Of a DNA stretch of 64,000 nt, positions 35,552 to 44,065 are shown one piece after another. Made by a program: the position numbers and the translations under genes. How positions within the stretch are numbered: the first letter of the stretch is position 1; every line of letters starts with the position of its first letter. The notes beneath the pieces were generated by a model. The model was not told the DNA's origin, did not search any database, and saw nothing but the letters and a program-made list of their open reading frames with translations. The DNA comes from Microlunatus elymi (GTDB lineage: Bacteria; Actinomycetota; Actinomycetes; Propionibacteriales; Propionibacteriaceae), in the NCBI RefSeq assembly GCF_007362775.1, contig NZ_CP041692.1:806001-870000 (forward strand), given 5' to 3'.

Positions 35552-36433
35552 ATGGCTGGTCGTCTGGTTGTCGGTGTGGACGGTTCGACGGGCAGCGCCC
35601 GCGCCCTGGAGTACGCGGCGGCCGAGGCAGCCCGCGGCGGGCTCGTACTGGAGATCGTGAACGCGCTCGATCTGCCGACCGATGTCGACTTCTACGGCGT
35701 AAGGCTGGCGGCGCCCGACATCGAGGCCATGCAGTCCTACGCCGAGAACCTGCTCAACTCGGCCAGGGCCAAAGTGTCCGAGCTGCATCCCGAGGTGACC
35801 TGCGAGACCCGGTACGAGATCGGCAACACCAGCAACGTCCTGATCGACGCGTCGCACGGCGCGACCGCGATGGTGCTGGGCACCCGCGGGATGGGCGCGG
35901 CAGGCCGTACCTTCCTCGGCTCGGTCAGCACCCGGCTGGCCTCCGACGCCAAGTGTCCGCTGTTCGTGATCAACGAGGATCACGACCTGCCCACCTCGGG
36001 ACCGGTCGTGGTCGGTGTGGACGACTCCGAATTCAGCATCGCCGCGCTGCGGTTCGCGATGGAGGAGGCGGAACGACGCGGGGTGGAACTGCGCGTGGTC
36101 ACGGCCTACCGGACCCCGGCGCTGGCCATCCCGGTCGATTCGGACGTGATCAACAACCTGCACAGCTCCGAGCAGGACGGCGCCGAGAAGCTGATCGCCA
36201 AGGTCGTCGCGGCCGCCCGCCAGGCCGATCCGATCAACGTCCGGATCGAGGAGGTTGCCGTCGAGGCAGCCCCCGCCGAAGCCATCCTCAGCCAGTCCGC
36301 CGACGCGCAGTTGATCGTCGTCGGTTCGCACGGCAAGGGCTGGGCCAAGCGCCTCTTCGTCGGCTCGGTCAGCCGCCACGTCCTGCACAGCGCCGAGCGC
36401 CCGGTCGCCGTCGTCAACCACCACGAGTCCTGA
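35552..36433 (+). CDS. universal stress protein with two UspA domains
   Basis: 293 aa cytosolic protein with tandem Usp domains (about 1-146 and 149-291). Both carry the ATP-binding signature G-x2-G-x9-G-(S/T): GTRGMGAAGRTFLGSVS and GSHGKGWAKRLFVGSVS. Each domain begins VVGVD. Such proteins accumulate under hypoxia, starvation and similar stress in actinobacteria. It is monocistronic and followed by a palindrome that may end its transcript. Confidence 0.93.
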   Translation: MAGRLVVGVDGSTGSARALEYAAAEAARGGLVLEIVNALDLPTDVDFYGVRLAAPDIEAMQSYAENLLNSARAKVSELHPEVTCETRYEIGNTSNVLIDASHGATAMVLGTRGMGAAGRTFLGSVSTRLASDAKCPLFVINEDHDLPTSGPVVVGVDDSEFSIAALRFAMEEAERRGVELRVVTAYRTPALAIPVDSDVINNLHSSEQDGAEKLIAKVVAAARQADPINVRIEEVAVEAAPAEAILSQSADAQLIVVGSHGKGWAKRLFVGSVSRHVLHSAERPVAVVNHHES

Positions 36434-36472
36434 CCGGCCCGGCCCCGGCCGCGGTCCCGCCCCATCATCCGC

Positions 36473-36540
36473 TTCCCGCGCACCCTCGGTGCTCCCGCGC
36501 AGGTTCCAGCTTCCGCGGGAGAGCCGGAGATGCGCGGGAA
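36473..36540. repeat. nested palindrome TTCCCGCGCA/TGCGCGGGAA
   Basis: Outer 10-nt arms at 36473-36482 and 36531-36540; inner arms CTCCCGCG and CGCGGGAG. It belongs to the same family as the palindrome at 39527-39590, sharing CCCGCGCACCC at the left, a GTTC/ATTC-centred core and TGCGCGGGAACG at the right. It may act as a terminator for the stress gene. Confidence 0.75.
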
Positions 36541-36554
36541 CGTGTGGGAGGGGC

Positions 36555-36601
36555 TTGACAATACAGCTGGCCACAGGGACTAATATTTGACCATGCGGTC
36601 A
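36555..36601 (+). promoter_or_regulatory. promoter and operator of the tetR-ABC operon
   Basis: TTGACA at 36555-36560 and TAATAT at 36581-36586 (20-bp spacer, longer than ideal). TGACCATGCGGTCA at 36588-36601 is a perfect 5-4-5 inverted repeat spanning the ATG, like many TetR-family operators. The -10 box would start the transcript at about the ATG, so the mRNA may be leaderless. Confidence 0.6.
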
Positions 36602-37195
36602 GATCAGCGTACGGAGCGGACGTTCACCGAGCGGGCGCGGCGGGCCCAGATCCTCGATGCGGCGGTCGACGTGCTGGCCGAGCGGGGCTACAACGGGGCG
36701 TCGCTGTCGGCCATCGCCGAGCGGATCGGCGTCAGCAAGGGCGTGATCTCCTACCACTTCGCCGGCAAGGACGAGTTGCTGCGCGAGGTGGTCAGCTCGG
36801 TGCTCGCCGACTCACGCGACTACATGGGCCCACGGGTGGAGTCGGCCACCTCGTACGCGGCGGCACTGCACGCTTATGTGCAGTCCAACCTCGAGTTCCT
36901 GGACCAGAATCGGCACCGGATCGTCGCGTTGATCGAAGTGGTCAACGGCACGCCGCCGGACCGACCGGCCCCGTACGGACCGGGTCATCGGAACGCGGTC
37001 AGATCGTTGACCGGGATGCTGGAGCGCGGCCAGCAGTCGGGTGAGTTCGGCAAATTCGATCCCCACTTCGTCGCGGTTGCGCTGCGCGCCGCGATCGACG
37101 CCTGTTCGGAGCTGCTGCGAGACGATCCCGAAGCGGACGTGAAGGCTTATGGGGCACAGGTGCTGGAGATCTTCGAGCGGGGCGTACGGCCGTGA
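36593..37195 (+). CDS. TetR-family transcriptional regulator
   Basis: 200 aa. The N-terminal HTH is clear: QILDAAVDVLAERGYNGASLSAIAERIGVSKGVISYHFAGKDELL. The C-terminal ligand domain is unspecific. No SD precedes ATG 36593, and the -10 box is only 6 bp upstream, consistent with a leaderless start. A dyad over the start codon suggests autorepression. Its stop overlaps the ABC ATPase start (GTGA), so it probably controls the exporter operon it heads. Confidence 0.92.
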   Translation: MRSDQRTERTFTERARRAQILDAAVDVLAERGYNGASLSAIAERIGVSKGVISYHFAGKDELLREVVSSVLADSRDYMGPRVESATSYAAALHAYVQSNLEFLDQNRHRIVALIEVVNGTPPDRPAPYGPGHRNAVRSLTGMLERGQQSGEFGKFDPHFVAVALRAAIDACSELLRDDPEADVKAYGAQVLEIFERGVRP

Positions 37196-38019
37196 ACGCA
37201 GTCGACTCGTCACTGCCACCCGTACCCGAGACGCCCGGCAAGGCCGCAGCCATAAGCGCCGCGGTCGACGCGTTGCGGATCGACGAACTTCGCAAGACGT
37301 TCGGTGACACGGTGGCGGTTGATGACGTCGACCTGTCCGTTCCGCAGGGTGCATTCTTCGGGTTGGTCGGACCCAACGGGGCCGGGAAGACGACGCTGCT
37401 GTCGATGGCGGTCGGTCTGCTGACGCCGGATCGCGGCAACGCCTGGGTGTCCGGTGCAGCCATCTGGCCGGTCGCCGGATCCGAGCAGGCCAAGGCCGCC
37501 CTGGGCGTCCTGCCGTCCGGCCTGGCCATGCCGCCTCGGCTGACCGGCGCGGAGTTGCTGCACTACCTGGGATTGCTTCGGGGGATGCGTGCCGCCGTGG
37601 TCAAGGCGCGGACCGATGAGTTGTTGGATGTGCTGGATCTACGAGCTGCCGAACGGACCCTGATCGGCGACTACTCGACCGGCATGCAGAAGAAGATCGG
37701 GTTGGCGGCTGCGCTGCTGCACGGGCCCCGGGTGCTGGTGGCCGACGAGCCGTTCGAGGCCGTCGACCCGGTGTCGGCTGCGGTGGTGCGCGCGATTCTG
37801 GACGGGTTTCTCGCTGCCGGTGGCACGGTGATCATGAGCAGCCACGTGATGGCGCTGGTCGAGCAGTTGTGTGATCACGTCGCCGTTCTCGATCACGGAC
37901 GGGTGCTGCGGGCCGGGACGTTGGACCAGGTCCGCGCCGAACTCACCTTGCAGGAAGCGTTCGCTGCCCTGGTGGGCGCGAAACCGCCGTCCCGGGGGCT
38001 GTCATGGTACGAGTCCTGA
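37192..38019 (+). CDS. ABC transporter ATP-binding protein
   Basis: 275 aa. Walker A GPNGAGKTT, signature YSTGMQKKIGLA (a Q-to-K-rich variant of LSGGQ seen in exporter ATPases), Walker B VLVADEPFEAVD and switch SSHVM. An N-terminal extension of about 25 residues precedes the domain. Translation is coupled to tetR, and the permease start lies 16 bp inside its 3' end. The substrate of the exporter is unknown. Confidence 0.92.
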   Translation: MNAVDSSLPPVPETPGKAAAISAAVDALRIDELRKTFGDTVAVDDVDLSVPQGAFFGLVGPNGAGKTTLLSMAVGLLTPDRGNAWVSGAAIWPVAGSEQAKAALGVLPSGLAMPPRLTGAELLHYLGLLRGMRAAVVKARTDELLDVLDLRAAERTLIGDYSTGMQKKIGLAAALLHGPRVLVADEPFEAVDPVSAAVVRAILDGFLAAGGTVIMSSHVMALVEQLCDHVAVLDHGRVLRAGTLDQVRAELTLQEAFAALVGAKPPSRGLSWYES

Positions 38020-39509
38020 TCGACCTGCAACGGACCATTGCGCGTCGGCAACTCGTCGGCTCGCATCCGGCGATGATGATCACGACGGTGGTGTTCGCCG
38101 CGCTGGCTGCCGTCGGGACGCTGCTGCTCGGGCTGGCCGAGAACGGCGGCCCGGCGGGCTGGGCCGATGTCGTGGCACTCAGTTCACTGCTCTGGGTCGG
38201 CGGCCGCATCGCCCAGTCCGCGATGGCCGGCGAGCCGGTTCTGCGACCGGAACTGTTCGCGGTGCTGCCGCTGCCGCGCCGGAAGCTGGCAGCCTCGTTG
38301 ATGTTGATCGGGCTGCTCGACCCTGCCAACGCCTTTCTGTTGGTGGCTTTGGGTTCGGTCGTCGTCAAGGGTGCGTCGTACGGGCCGGCCGCGGCCGTGA
38401 TCGCGGCTGTCGCCCTGGTGCTGACCGTTGTGTTGACCAGCGTGTGTGCGACGTTGGCCGCCGGACTGTTGGGGCCCGGTTCGGCCCGCGGTCGCGACCT
38501 CGGCACGCTCGTGGTCGCGGTGGCGATCAGCCTGTTGGCGATGACCGGCACCCTGTTGCCGTCGCTGCTGATCGCGTTGCGGCAGCAATCGGTCGGTTGG
38601 TTATCGCAGTTGCTGCGGGTGCTGCCGACGGGGTGGGGACCGTCGGCCGTGGTCGCGGCCGGTAACGGGAGCGTGGCCGGAGCCGTCGTTTTGTTGGTCG
38701 GCCTGTTGACGTTGATCGCCATTGCAGGTCTCGCCGGGCCCGTCGTGCTGGGTCGTCGAATGTCGGGACGACGGCCGCGGCACGGCCGCCGCGGCCGGGC
38801 ACGGTCACGGCGGTTGCTCAGCTCGAACGCGACCGCGGCGGTGATCGCGAAGGAGCTGAGGTTATGGGTTCGTGATCCCATGCGGCTGACCTGCCTGGTG
38901 ATCGCGCTGATTGTCGGCACCGGCGCCTGCGTGGTGCCGCAGCTGACCGCCGGCACCGATCTGCTGCTGCCTTATGGGGGAAGCCTGGCGGCGGTGATTG
39001 CTGCGGCCTGCGCCTGCAATCTGTACGGCAACGACGGCGCGGCCATCTGGTTGACGGTGACGGCTCCGGGTTCGGTCACGGCCGACGTGGTCGGACGTCA
39101 GCTGAGCTGGCTGATCGTGGTGGCACCGTACGCGATTGCCTCGACGGTCGTGCTGACCGCGCTCAGTGGTCAGCCGGCGAACTGGCCGTGGGCGCTCGGG
39201 CTTCTTGCCGCAGTGCTCGGCGGCGGGGTCGGACTGGCACCGCTGAGCTCGGTGATCTCGCCGCAGCCGCTCGACGCCGCCGGCGGACCGACACCCGCCT
39301 TCTCGCTGAAGGTTCACGTCGCGCTGATCGTCGCTGCGCTCACCGCGGCACCGACCCTGCTCGTCCTGCTGGCCGGTGGCGGCTGGCGGGCCGTCCCCGT
39401 CGGCGTCCTCACCGGACTCGTGTTCGCCATCGGCTGCGGTCGGCTTGCGATCGGCCGACTGAACACCCATCAGGTCGACATCCTGCAAGCTGTCATTCGC
39501 ACCACCTGA
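38004..39509 (+). CDS. ABC exporter permease
   Basis: 501 aa integral membrane protein with about 12 hydrophobic segments, two of them split by a basic loop (RRMSGRRPRHGRRGRARSRR) near residue 250. A sequence just after it, SNATAAVIAKELRLWVRDPMR, is typical of ABC-2 type permeases. It overlaps the ATPase gene by 16 bp, so both partners are coupled. The stop is followed within 20 bp by a strong palindrome. Confidence 0.85.
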   Translation: MVRVLIDLQRTIARRQLVGSHPAMMITTVVFAALAAVGTLLLGLAENGGPAGWADVVALSSLLWVGGRIAQSAMAGEPVLRPELFAVLPLPRRKLAASLMLIGLLDPANAFLLVALGSVVVKGASYGPAAAVIAAVALVLTVVLTSVCATLAAGLLGPGSARGRDLGTLVVAVAISLLAMTGTLLPSLLIALRQQSVGWLSQLLRVLPTGWGPSAVVAAGNGSVAGAVVLLVGLLTLIAIAGLAGPVVLGRRMSGRRPRHGRRGRARSRRLLSSNATAAVIAKELRLWVRDPMRLTCLVIALIVGTGACVVPQLTAGTDLLLPYGGSLAAVIAAACACNLYGNDGAAIWLTVTAPGSVTADVVGRQLSWLIVVAPYAIASTVVLTALSGQPANWPWALGLLAAVLGGGVGLAPLSSVISPQPLDAAGGPTPAFSLKVHVALIVAALTAAPTLLVLLAGGGWRAVPVGVLTGLVFAIGCGRLAIGRLNTHQVDILQAVIRTT

Positions 39510-39526
39510 CCCGCCCCGTACGCGCT

Positions 39527-39590
39527 CCCGCGCACCCACGGCCCTCCGGCGTAGATTCGAACTTGCGCGGCTGCGCCGTGGGTGCGCGGG
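39527..39590. repeat. perfect palindrome CCCGCGCACCCACGGC / GCCGTGGGTGCGCGGG
   Basis: 16-nt perfect arms at 39527-39542 and 39575-39590, with a 32-nt loop. Second member of the family seen at 36473. The two flank the tetR-ABC operon. A hairpin this strong could terminate the permease transcript. Confidence 0.85.
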
Positions 39591-39688
39591 AACGCCTGAT
39601 GCGGAACCGGGCAGGTTCGCAACCGGGCGGCGCGGCGGGCGCGGGCGCAGCGTTGGAGGTGGGCGGGCGGTCGTGGGACGATGCCGGC

Positions 39689-41191
39689 GTGCTGGCAGAT
39701 GATGATCTTGAACGGCTGCGGTCGCGATTCATCGAGGTGGACTACACCGTCGACGCGATCATGAAGTTGGTCGGCGACTCCGCGCAAGCCGCGCTCGGGC
39801 GCAACAACACCACGCCGGCTCGCCGCCGGCTCGCTGATGATCATGGTCCGGTGGCGACCCTGGCCAAGCTGTGGCCCTTGCAGGCAAGGGTTTCGTCCGA
39901 TGATCTTGACCGAGCACTACCCGGGATGCGGCAGTCACTGCTCGATACCGGGATGATCCGGATCGATCATGATCAGGTCCGCGCGCTGATCGATCTTCGC
40001 CCGTACGGCAGCGATGACGGTGCGGCCGGCTGGATCTTCTCCGATCTCACACCCGGTTTGGACGGGCCGATGACACCGGTCGCAGAGGACTTCGTGCTCG
40101 GTGTCTCGCCGGCGTCGATGACCCTGGCCGAACTGACCTTCCGCCGGCCGGTCGGGTCCGCGCTCGACCTGGGCACCGGCTGTGGAGTGCAGAGCCTGCA
40201 TCTGGCCCGGCACGCGGACAACGTCGTGGCTACCGACGTCAACCGGCGCGCGCTGGCGATGGCCCGTGCGACCATGCGGCTCAACGGCGTCGACGTCGAC
40301 CTCCGCGAGGGCAGCCTGTACGAACCGGTCGCCGACGAGGCGTTCGACCTGATCGTCACCAATCCGCCGTACGTGATGTCGCCGCCGGCCACCGACGGCC
40401 GGCTGACCTACCGCGAGGCCGGTCTGGTCGGCGACGAGTTGGTCCGCCGTGTCGTCGTCGACGGCGCGGCGCGGCTCAACCCGGGCGGCAGCCTGCAGGT
40501 GCTCGGCAACTGGGCCCAGCTGACCGGCCGGCCGTGGCAGGAACGGCTGCAGGGCTGGGTCGAGCCGACCGGCTGCGATGCGCACATCCTGCGCCGCGAG
40601 GAACTCGACCCGTACGAGTACATCGAGATCTGGCTGGCCGACGCCGGGCTGGTCGGATCGCCGGACTACCGCAGCCGGTACGAGGCCTGGTGCGACTACT
40701 TCGACCGCCTCGGGATCGAGTCGGTCGGGATGGGTTGGCTGACTCTCACCCGGGCCGAACGGGAACGTCCGGCGATCACCATCGAGGACTGGCCCTATCC
40801 GGTTGAGCAGCCGATCGGGCCGGCCTGGGCGGAGCGCCGCGACGCGGTCGAGCTGGCCCGGCGGCTGAGCGATGCCGAGCTGCTGAACCGGCGCTGGCAA
40901 CTCGCCCCCGACGTCGAGCAGGAGACGGTCGGCAGGCCGGGTGTGGCCGATCCGGAAGCTATTGTGTTGCGGCAACAGCGCGGATTCCGTCGCGCCGTAC
41001 GGGCCGGGACCGTGCTGGCCGGCGTGGCCGGCGCCTGCGACGGTGACCTGCGACTGGACCAGATCGTCGGCGGGGTGGCGACCATTCTCGACCTGGACGC
41101 ACAGATCGTGGCGGGCGAGGTGTTGACCGAGGTCCGGCAGCTGGTCGTCGACGGTCTTCTCAGGGAAAGCTCAATTCAAGACGTAGAGTGA
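39689..41191 (+). CDS. N5-glutamine/HemK-like class I methyltransferase
   Basis: 500 aa. An N-terminal helical domain of about 150 residues (starting DYTVDAIMKLVGDSA) precedes a SAM-binding domain with ALDLGTGCGVQSLHLA (motif I), ATDVNRRAL, and the catalytic DLIVTNPPYV, the NPPY motif of enzymes methylating amide or exocyclic amino nitrogens. A C-terminal domain of about 150 residues follows. Target unknown. GTG 39689 gives the usual family N-terminus with GGGACG upstream; the ATG at 39599 is an alternative. Confidence 0.85.
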   Translation: MLADDDLERLRSRFIEVDYTVDAIMKLVGDSAQAALGRNNTTPARRRLADDHGPVATLAKLWPLQARVSSDDLDRALPGMRQSLLDTGMIRIDHDQVRALIDLRPYGSDDGAAGWIFSDLTPGLDGPMTPVAEDFVLGVSPASMTLAELTFRRPVGSALDLGTGCGVQSLHLARHADNVVATDVNRRALAMARATMRLNGVDVDLREGSLYEPVADEAFDLIVTNPPYVMSPPATDGRLTYREAGLVGDELVRRVVVDGAARLNPGGSLQVLGNWAQLTGRPWQERLQGWVEPTGCDAHILRREELDPYEYIEIWLADAGLVGSPDYRSRYEAWCDYFDRLGIESVGMGWLTLTRAERERPAITIEDWPYPVEQPIGPAWAERRDAVELARRLSDAELLNRRWQLAPDVEQETVGRPGVADPEAIVLRQQRGFRRAVRAGTVLAGVAGACDGDLRLDQIVGGVATILDLDAQIVAGEVLTEVRQLVVDGLLRESSIQDVE

Positions 41192-41323
41192 CCCTCTGTG
41201 TCGCCCGGCAGGCGCACCGAAGCGGCTCTCCGAGCGCTTCGCGTATATATGGACAACATCGATCGGGCTCCCCCGGGGCGTACTCTCGGGCGCCGGCTCA
41301 GGTTTTGCAAAAGAGAGGACGCA

Positions 41324-44062
41324 GTGGCAACGAACACCGGACACCGCTTGGTGATTGTCGAGTCACCGACCAAGGTGAAGACGATCGCCGGCTATCTCGG
41401 CGACGGCTTCGTGGTCGAGTCCTCTCGCGGCCACGTCCGTGATCTGCCCACCGGTGCCTCCCAGGTGCCGGCCAAGTACAAGGGCGAGAAGTGGGCCCGC
41501 ACCGGCATCAACGTGGAGAACGGCTTCCAGCCGATCTACGTGGTCTCGCCGGACAAGAGGGCCACCATCAAGCAGCTGAAGCAGGCGTTGGACGGTGCCG
41601 ACGAGTTGCTGCTGGCCACCGACGACGACCGCGAAGGCGAGGCCATCGCCTGGCACTTGTTGGAGGAACTGAAGCCCAAGGTGCCGGTCCGCCGGATGGT
41701 CTTCCACGAGATCACCCAGGGCGCGATTCATGACGCGTTGGCCAATCCGCGGGACCTGGACATTGACAAGGTCGACGCCCAGGAGACCCGCCGGATCCTG
41801 GACCGGTTGTACGGCTATGAGGTGTCGCCGGTGCTCTGGCGCAAGGTGATGCCGCGGCTGTCCGCCGGCCGGGTGCAGTCGGTCGCCACCCGGCTGGTGG
41901 TCGACCGGGAACGCGAACGCATCGCCTTCCGCAGCGCCGGCTACTGGGACCTGGACGCCATTCTTGACGCGAGCGAGAGCTCGACCCTTGACGCGAGCGA
42001 GAGCTCGGGCGGTCAGGCCGATCCGCCCCAGTTCCCGGCTCGGCTGACCCACGTCGGCCAGGCACGGGTGGCTCAGGGCCGCGACTTCGACGATCGCGGA
42101 AACCTGAAGACCGGCTCCGACACCCTGGTGCACCTGGACCAGACCGCTGCCGAGTCGCTGGCGGTCAAGCTCCGCGAGGCCGCCTTCTCGGTGGTCAGCG
42201 TCGAGTCCCGGCCCTACACCCGCAAGCCGTATGCACCGTTCCGCACCACCACGCTGCAGCAGGAGGCCGGCCGCAAGCTCGGCTTCACCGCACAGCGGAC
42301 GATGTCGGTCGCCCAGGATCTGTACGAGGGCGGCTTCATCACCTACATGCGAACCGACTCGATCACGTTGTCCAGCTCGGCCGTGCATGCCGCCCGGGAT
42401 CAGGTGTCGCGGTTGTTCGGCGACGCCTACCTGCCCGAGGCGCCGAGAACCTATGCCAGCAAGGTGAAAGGCGCCCAGGAGGCACACGAGGCGATCCGTC
42501 CGTCCGGTGAGTCCTTCCGCACCCCGGCACAGACCGGTCTGACCGGGGACCAGTTCCGGCTCTACGACCTGATCTGGAAGCGCACCATCGCCTCCCAGAT
42601 GCGTGATGCACAAGGCAACACGGTAACGGTCAAGATCAACGCCGCACCGGCCGATGGCGATCACTGCACGTTCGTCGCCTCCGGCCGGACGATCACCTTC
42701 CACGGATTCCTCAAGGCCTACGTGGAATCCCGCGACGACGCCAGCGAGACTGATGATCAACAGACCCGGCTGCCGAATCTGACCGAGGGGCAGACGCTTC
42801 GGCCCGAGGAGGTCACCGCCTCCGGTCACGAGACGAAGCCGCCGGCCCGTTACACCGAACCGTCGCTGGTGGCCAAGCTGGAAGAGCTGAACATCGGCCG
42901 GCCGTCCACCTACGCGACCATCATCCGTACCATCACCAGCCGTGACTACGTGTTCAAGAAGGGGTCCGCGCTGGTCCCGACCTGGTTGGCGTTCGCGGTC
43001 ACTTCGCTGCTGGAGAAGCATTTCCCGCGGCTGGTCGACTACCAGTTCACCGCCGGCATGGAGGCCGAACTGGACAAGATCGCCGATGGCGATCTTGCTC
43101 GGCTGGAGGTGCTGAAGGAGTTCTACTTCGGCAAGGGTGATCAAGAAGGTCTGCACAAGCTGGTCAACGAGCTGGGCGACATCGACGCCCGAGCACTGTC
43201 GACCTTCCAGATCGGTGATCTTGATTCCGGTGTGGTCGCCCGGGTCGGTCGCTACGGCACCTACGTCGAGGACGGCGACGGCAACCGAGCCTCGGTCGCC
43301 GATGATCTTCCGCCGGACGAGCTGACAGTTGATCTTGCCAAGGAGCTGCTCAGCAAGCCGATGGGCGAAGAACATGATCTTGGTGTCGACCCGGCCAGCG
43401 GCCATCAGGTGGTGGCCAAGAACGGCCGCTTCGGCCCGTACGTGACCGAGGTGCTGGATGAGAACGCGCCCAAGGGCGCGAAGCCTCGTACCGGTTCATT
43501 GTTCAAGTCGATGAGCATCGACACGGTCACTCTTGATCAAGCCCTGCAGCTGATGAATCTGCCTCGGGTGGTCGGCGTCGCCACCGATGGCGTGGAGATC
43601 ACCGCGCAGAACGGTCGCTACGGGCCGTACCTGAAGAAGGGTACGGATTCCCGCTCGCTGACCAGTGAGGAACAGATCTTCGACATCACCCTGGACGAGG
43701 CGGAGAAGATCTACGCCCAGCCCAAGCAGCGCGGTCGGGCAGCCGCCAAACCACCGCTGAAGGAACTCGGCGACGACCCGGCCACCGGCAAGCCGATGGT
43801 GATCAAGGACGGCCGCTTCGGCCCCTACGTCACCGACGGTGAATACAACGCCACCCTGCGCCGGGACGATTCGATTGAGTCGATGTCGGCCGAACGGGCT
43901 GCCGAGTTGCTGGCGGAGAAGCGGGCCAAGGGCCCGGCGCCGAAGAAGCGGACGGCCAAGAAGTCCGCTGCCAAGAAGGCCCCGGCGAAGAAGACGGCTG
44001 CGAAGAAGACGACCGCCAAGAAGGTGACCGCGAAGAAGACGGCGGTCAAGAAGTCCTCCTGA
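41324..44062 (+). CDS. topA: DNA topoisomerase I
   Basis: 912 aa. Relaxes negative supercoils via a 5'-phosphotyrosine. TOPRIM domain VIVESPTKVKTIAGYL and TDDDREGEAIAWHL near the N-terminus; active-site Tyr at about 341 in GGFITYMRTDS. The C-terminus has repeated topoisomerase C-domains (GRFGPYVT occurs more than once) and ends in a lysine-rich KKT/KKA tail of about 45 residues, as in other actinobacteria. A duplicated LDASESS at about residues 216-229 is odd. GTG 41324 has GAGAGGA at good spacing; an AT-rich TATATAT at 41.25 kb may be part of the promoter. Confidence 0.96.
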   Translation: MATNTGHRLVIVESPTKVKTIAGYLGDGFVVESSRGHVRDLPTGASQVPAKYKGEKWARTGINVENGFQPIYVVSPDKRATIKQLKQALDGADELLLATDDDREGEAIAWHLLEELKPKVPVRRMVFHEITQGAIHDALANPRDLDIDKVDAQETRRILDRLYGYEVSPVLWRKVMPRLSAGRVQSVATRLVVDRERERIAFRSAGYWDLDAILDASESSTLDASESSGGQADPPQFPARLTHVGQARVAQGRDFDDRGNLKTGSDTLVHLDQTAAESLAVKLREAAFSVVSVESRPYTRKPYAPFRTTTLQQEAGRKLGFTAQRTMSVAQDLYEGGFITYMRTDSITLSSSAVHAARDQVSRLFGDAYLPEAPRTYASKVKGAQEAHEAIRPSGESFRTPAQTGLTGDQFRLYDLIWKRTIASQMRDAQGNTVTVKINAAPADGDHCTFVASGRTITFHGFLKAYVESRDDASETDDQQTRLPNLTEGQTLRPEEVTASGHETKPPARYTEPSLVAKLEELNIGRPSTYATIIRTITSRDYVFKKGSALVPTWLAFAVTSLLEKHFPRLVDYQFTAGMEAELDKIADGDLARLEVLKEFYFGKGDQEGLHKLVNELGDIDARALSTFQIGDLDSGVVARVGRYGTYVEDGDGNRASVADDLPPDELTVDLAKELLSKPMGEEHDLGVDPASGHQVVAKNGRFGPYVTEVLDENAPKGAKPRTGSLFKSMSIDTVTLDQALQLMNLPRVVGVATDGVEITAQNGRYGPYLKKGTDSRSLTSEEQIFDITLDEAEKIYAQPKQRGRAAAKPPLKELGDDPATGKPMVIKDGRFGPYVTDGEYNATLRRDDSIESMSAERAAELLAEKRAKGPAPKKRTAKKSAAKKAPAKKTAAKKTTAKKVTAKKTAVKKSS
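41966..42009. repeat. in-frame tandem duplication in topA
   Basis: CTTGACGCGAGCGAGAGCTC occurs twice about 24 bp apart, coding LDASESS-T-LDASESS-G. The insert lies in a loop region before the next conserved strand, so the enzyme is presumably intact. Confidence 0.75.
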
Positions 44063-44065
44063 CCG

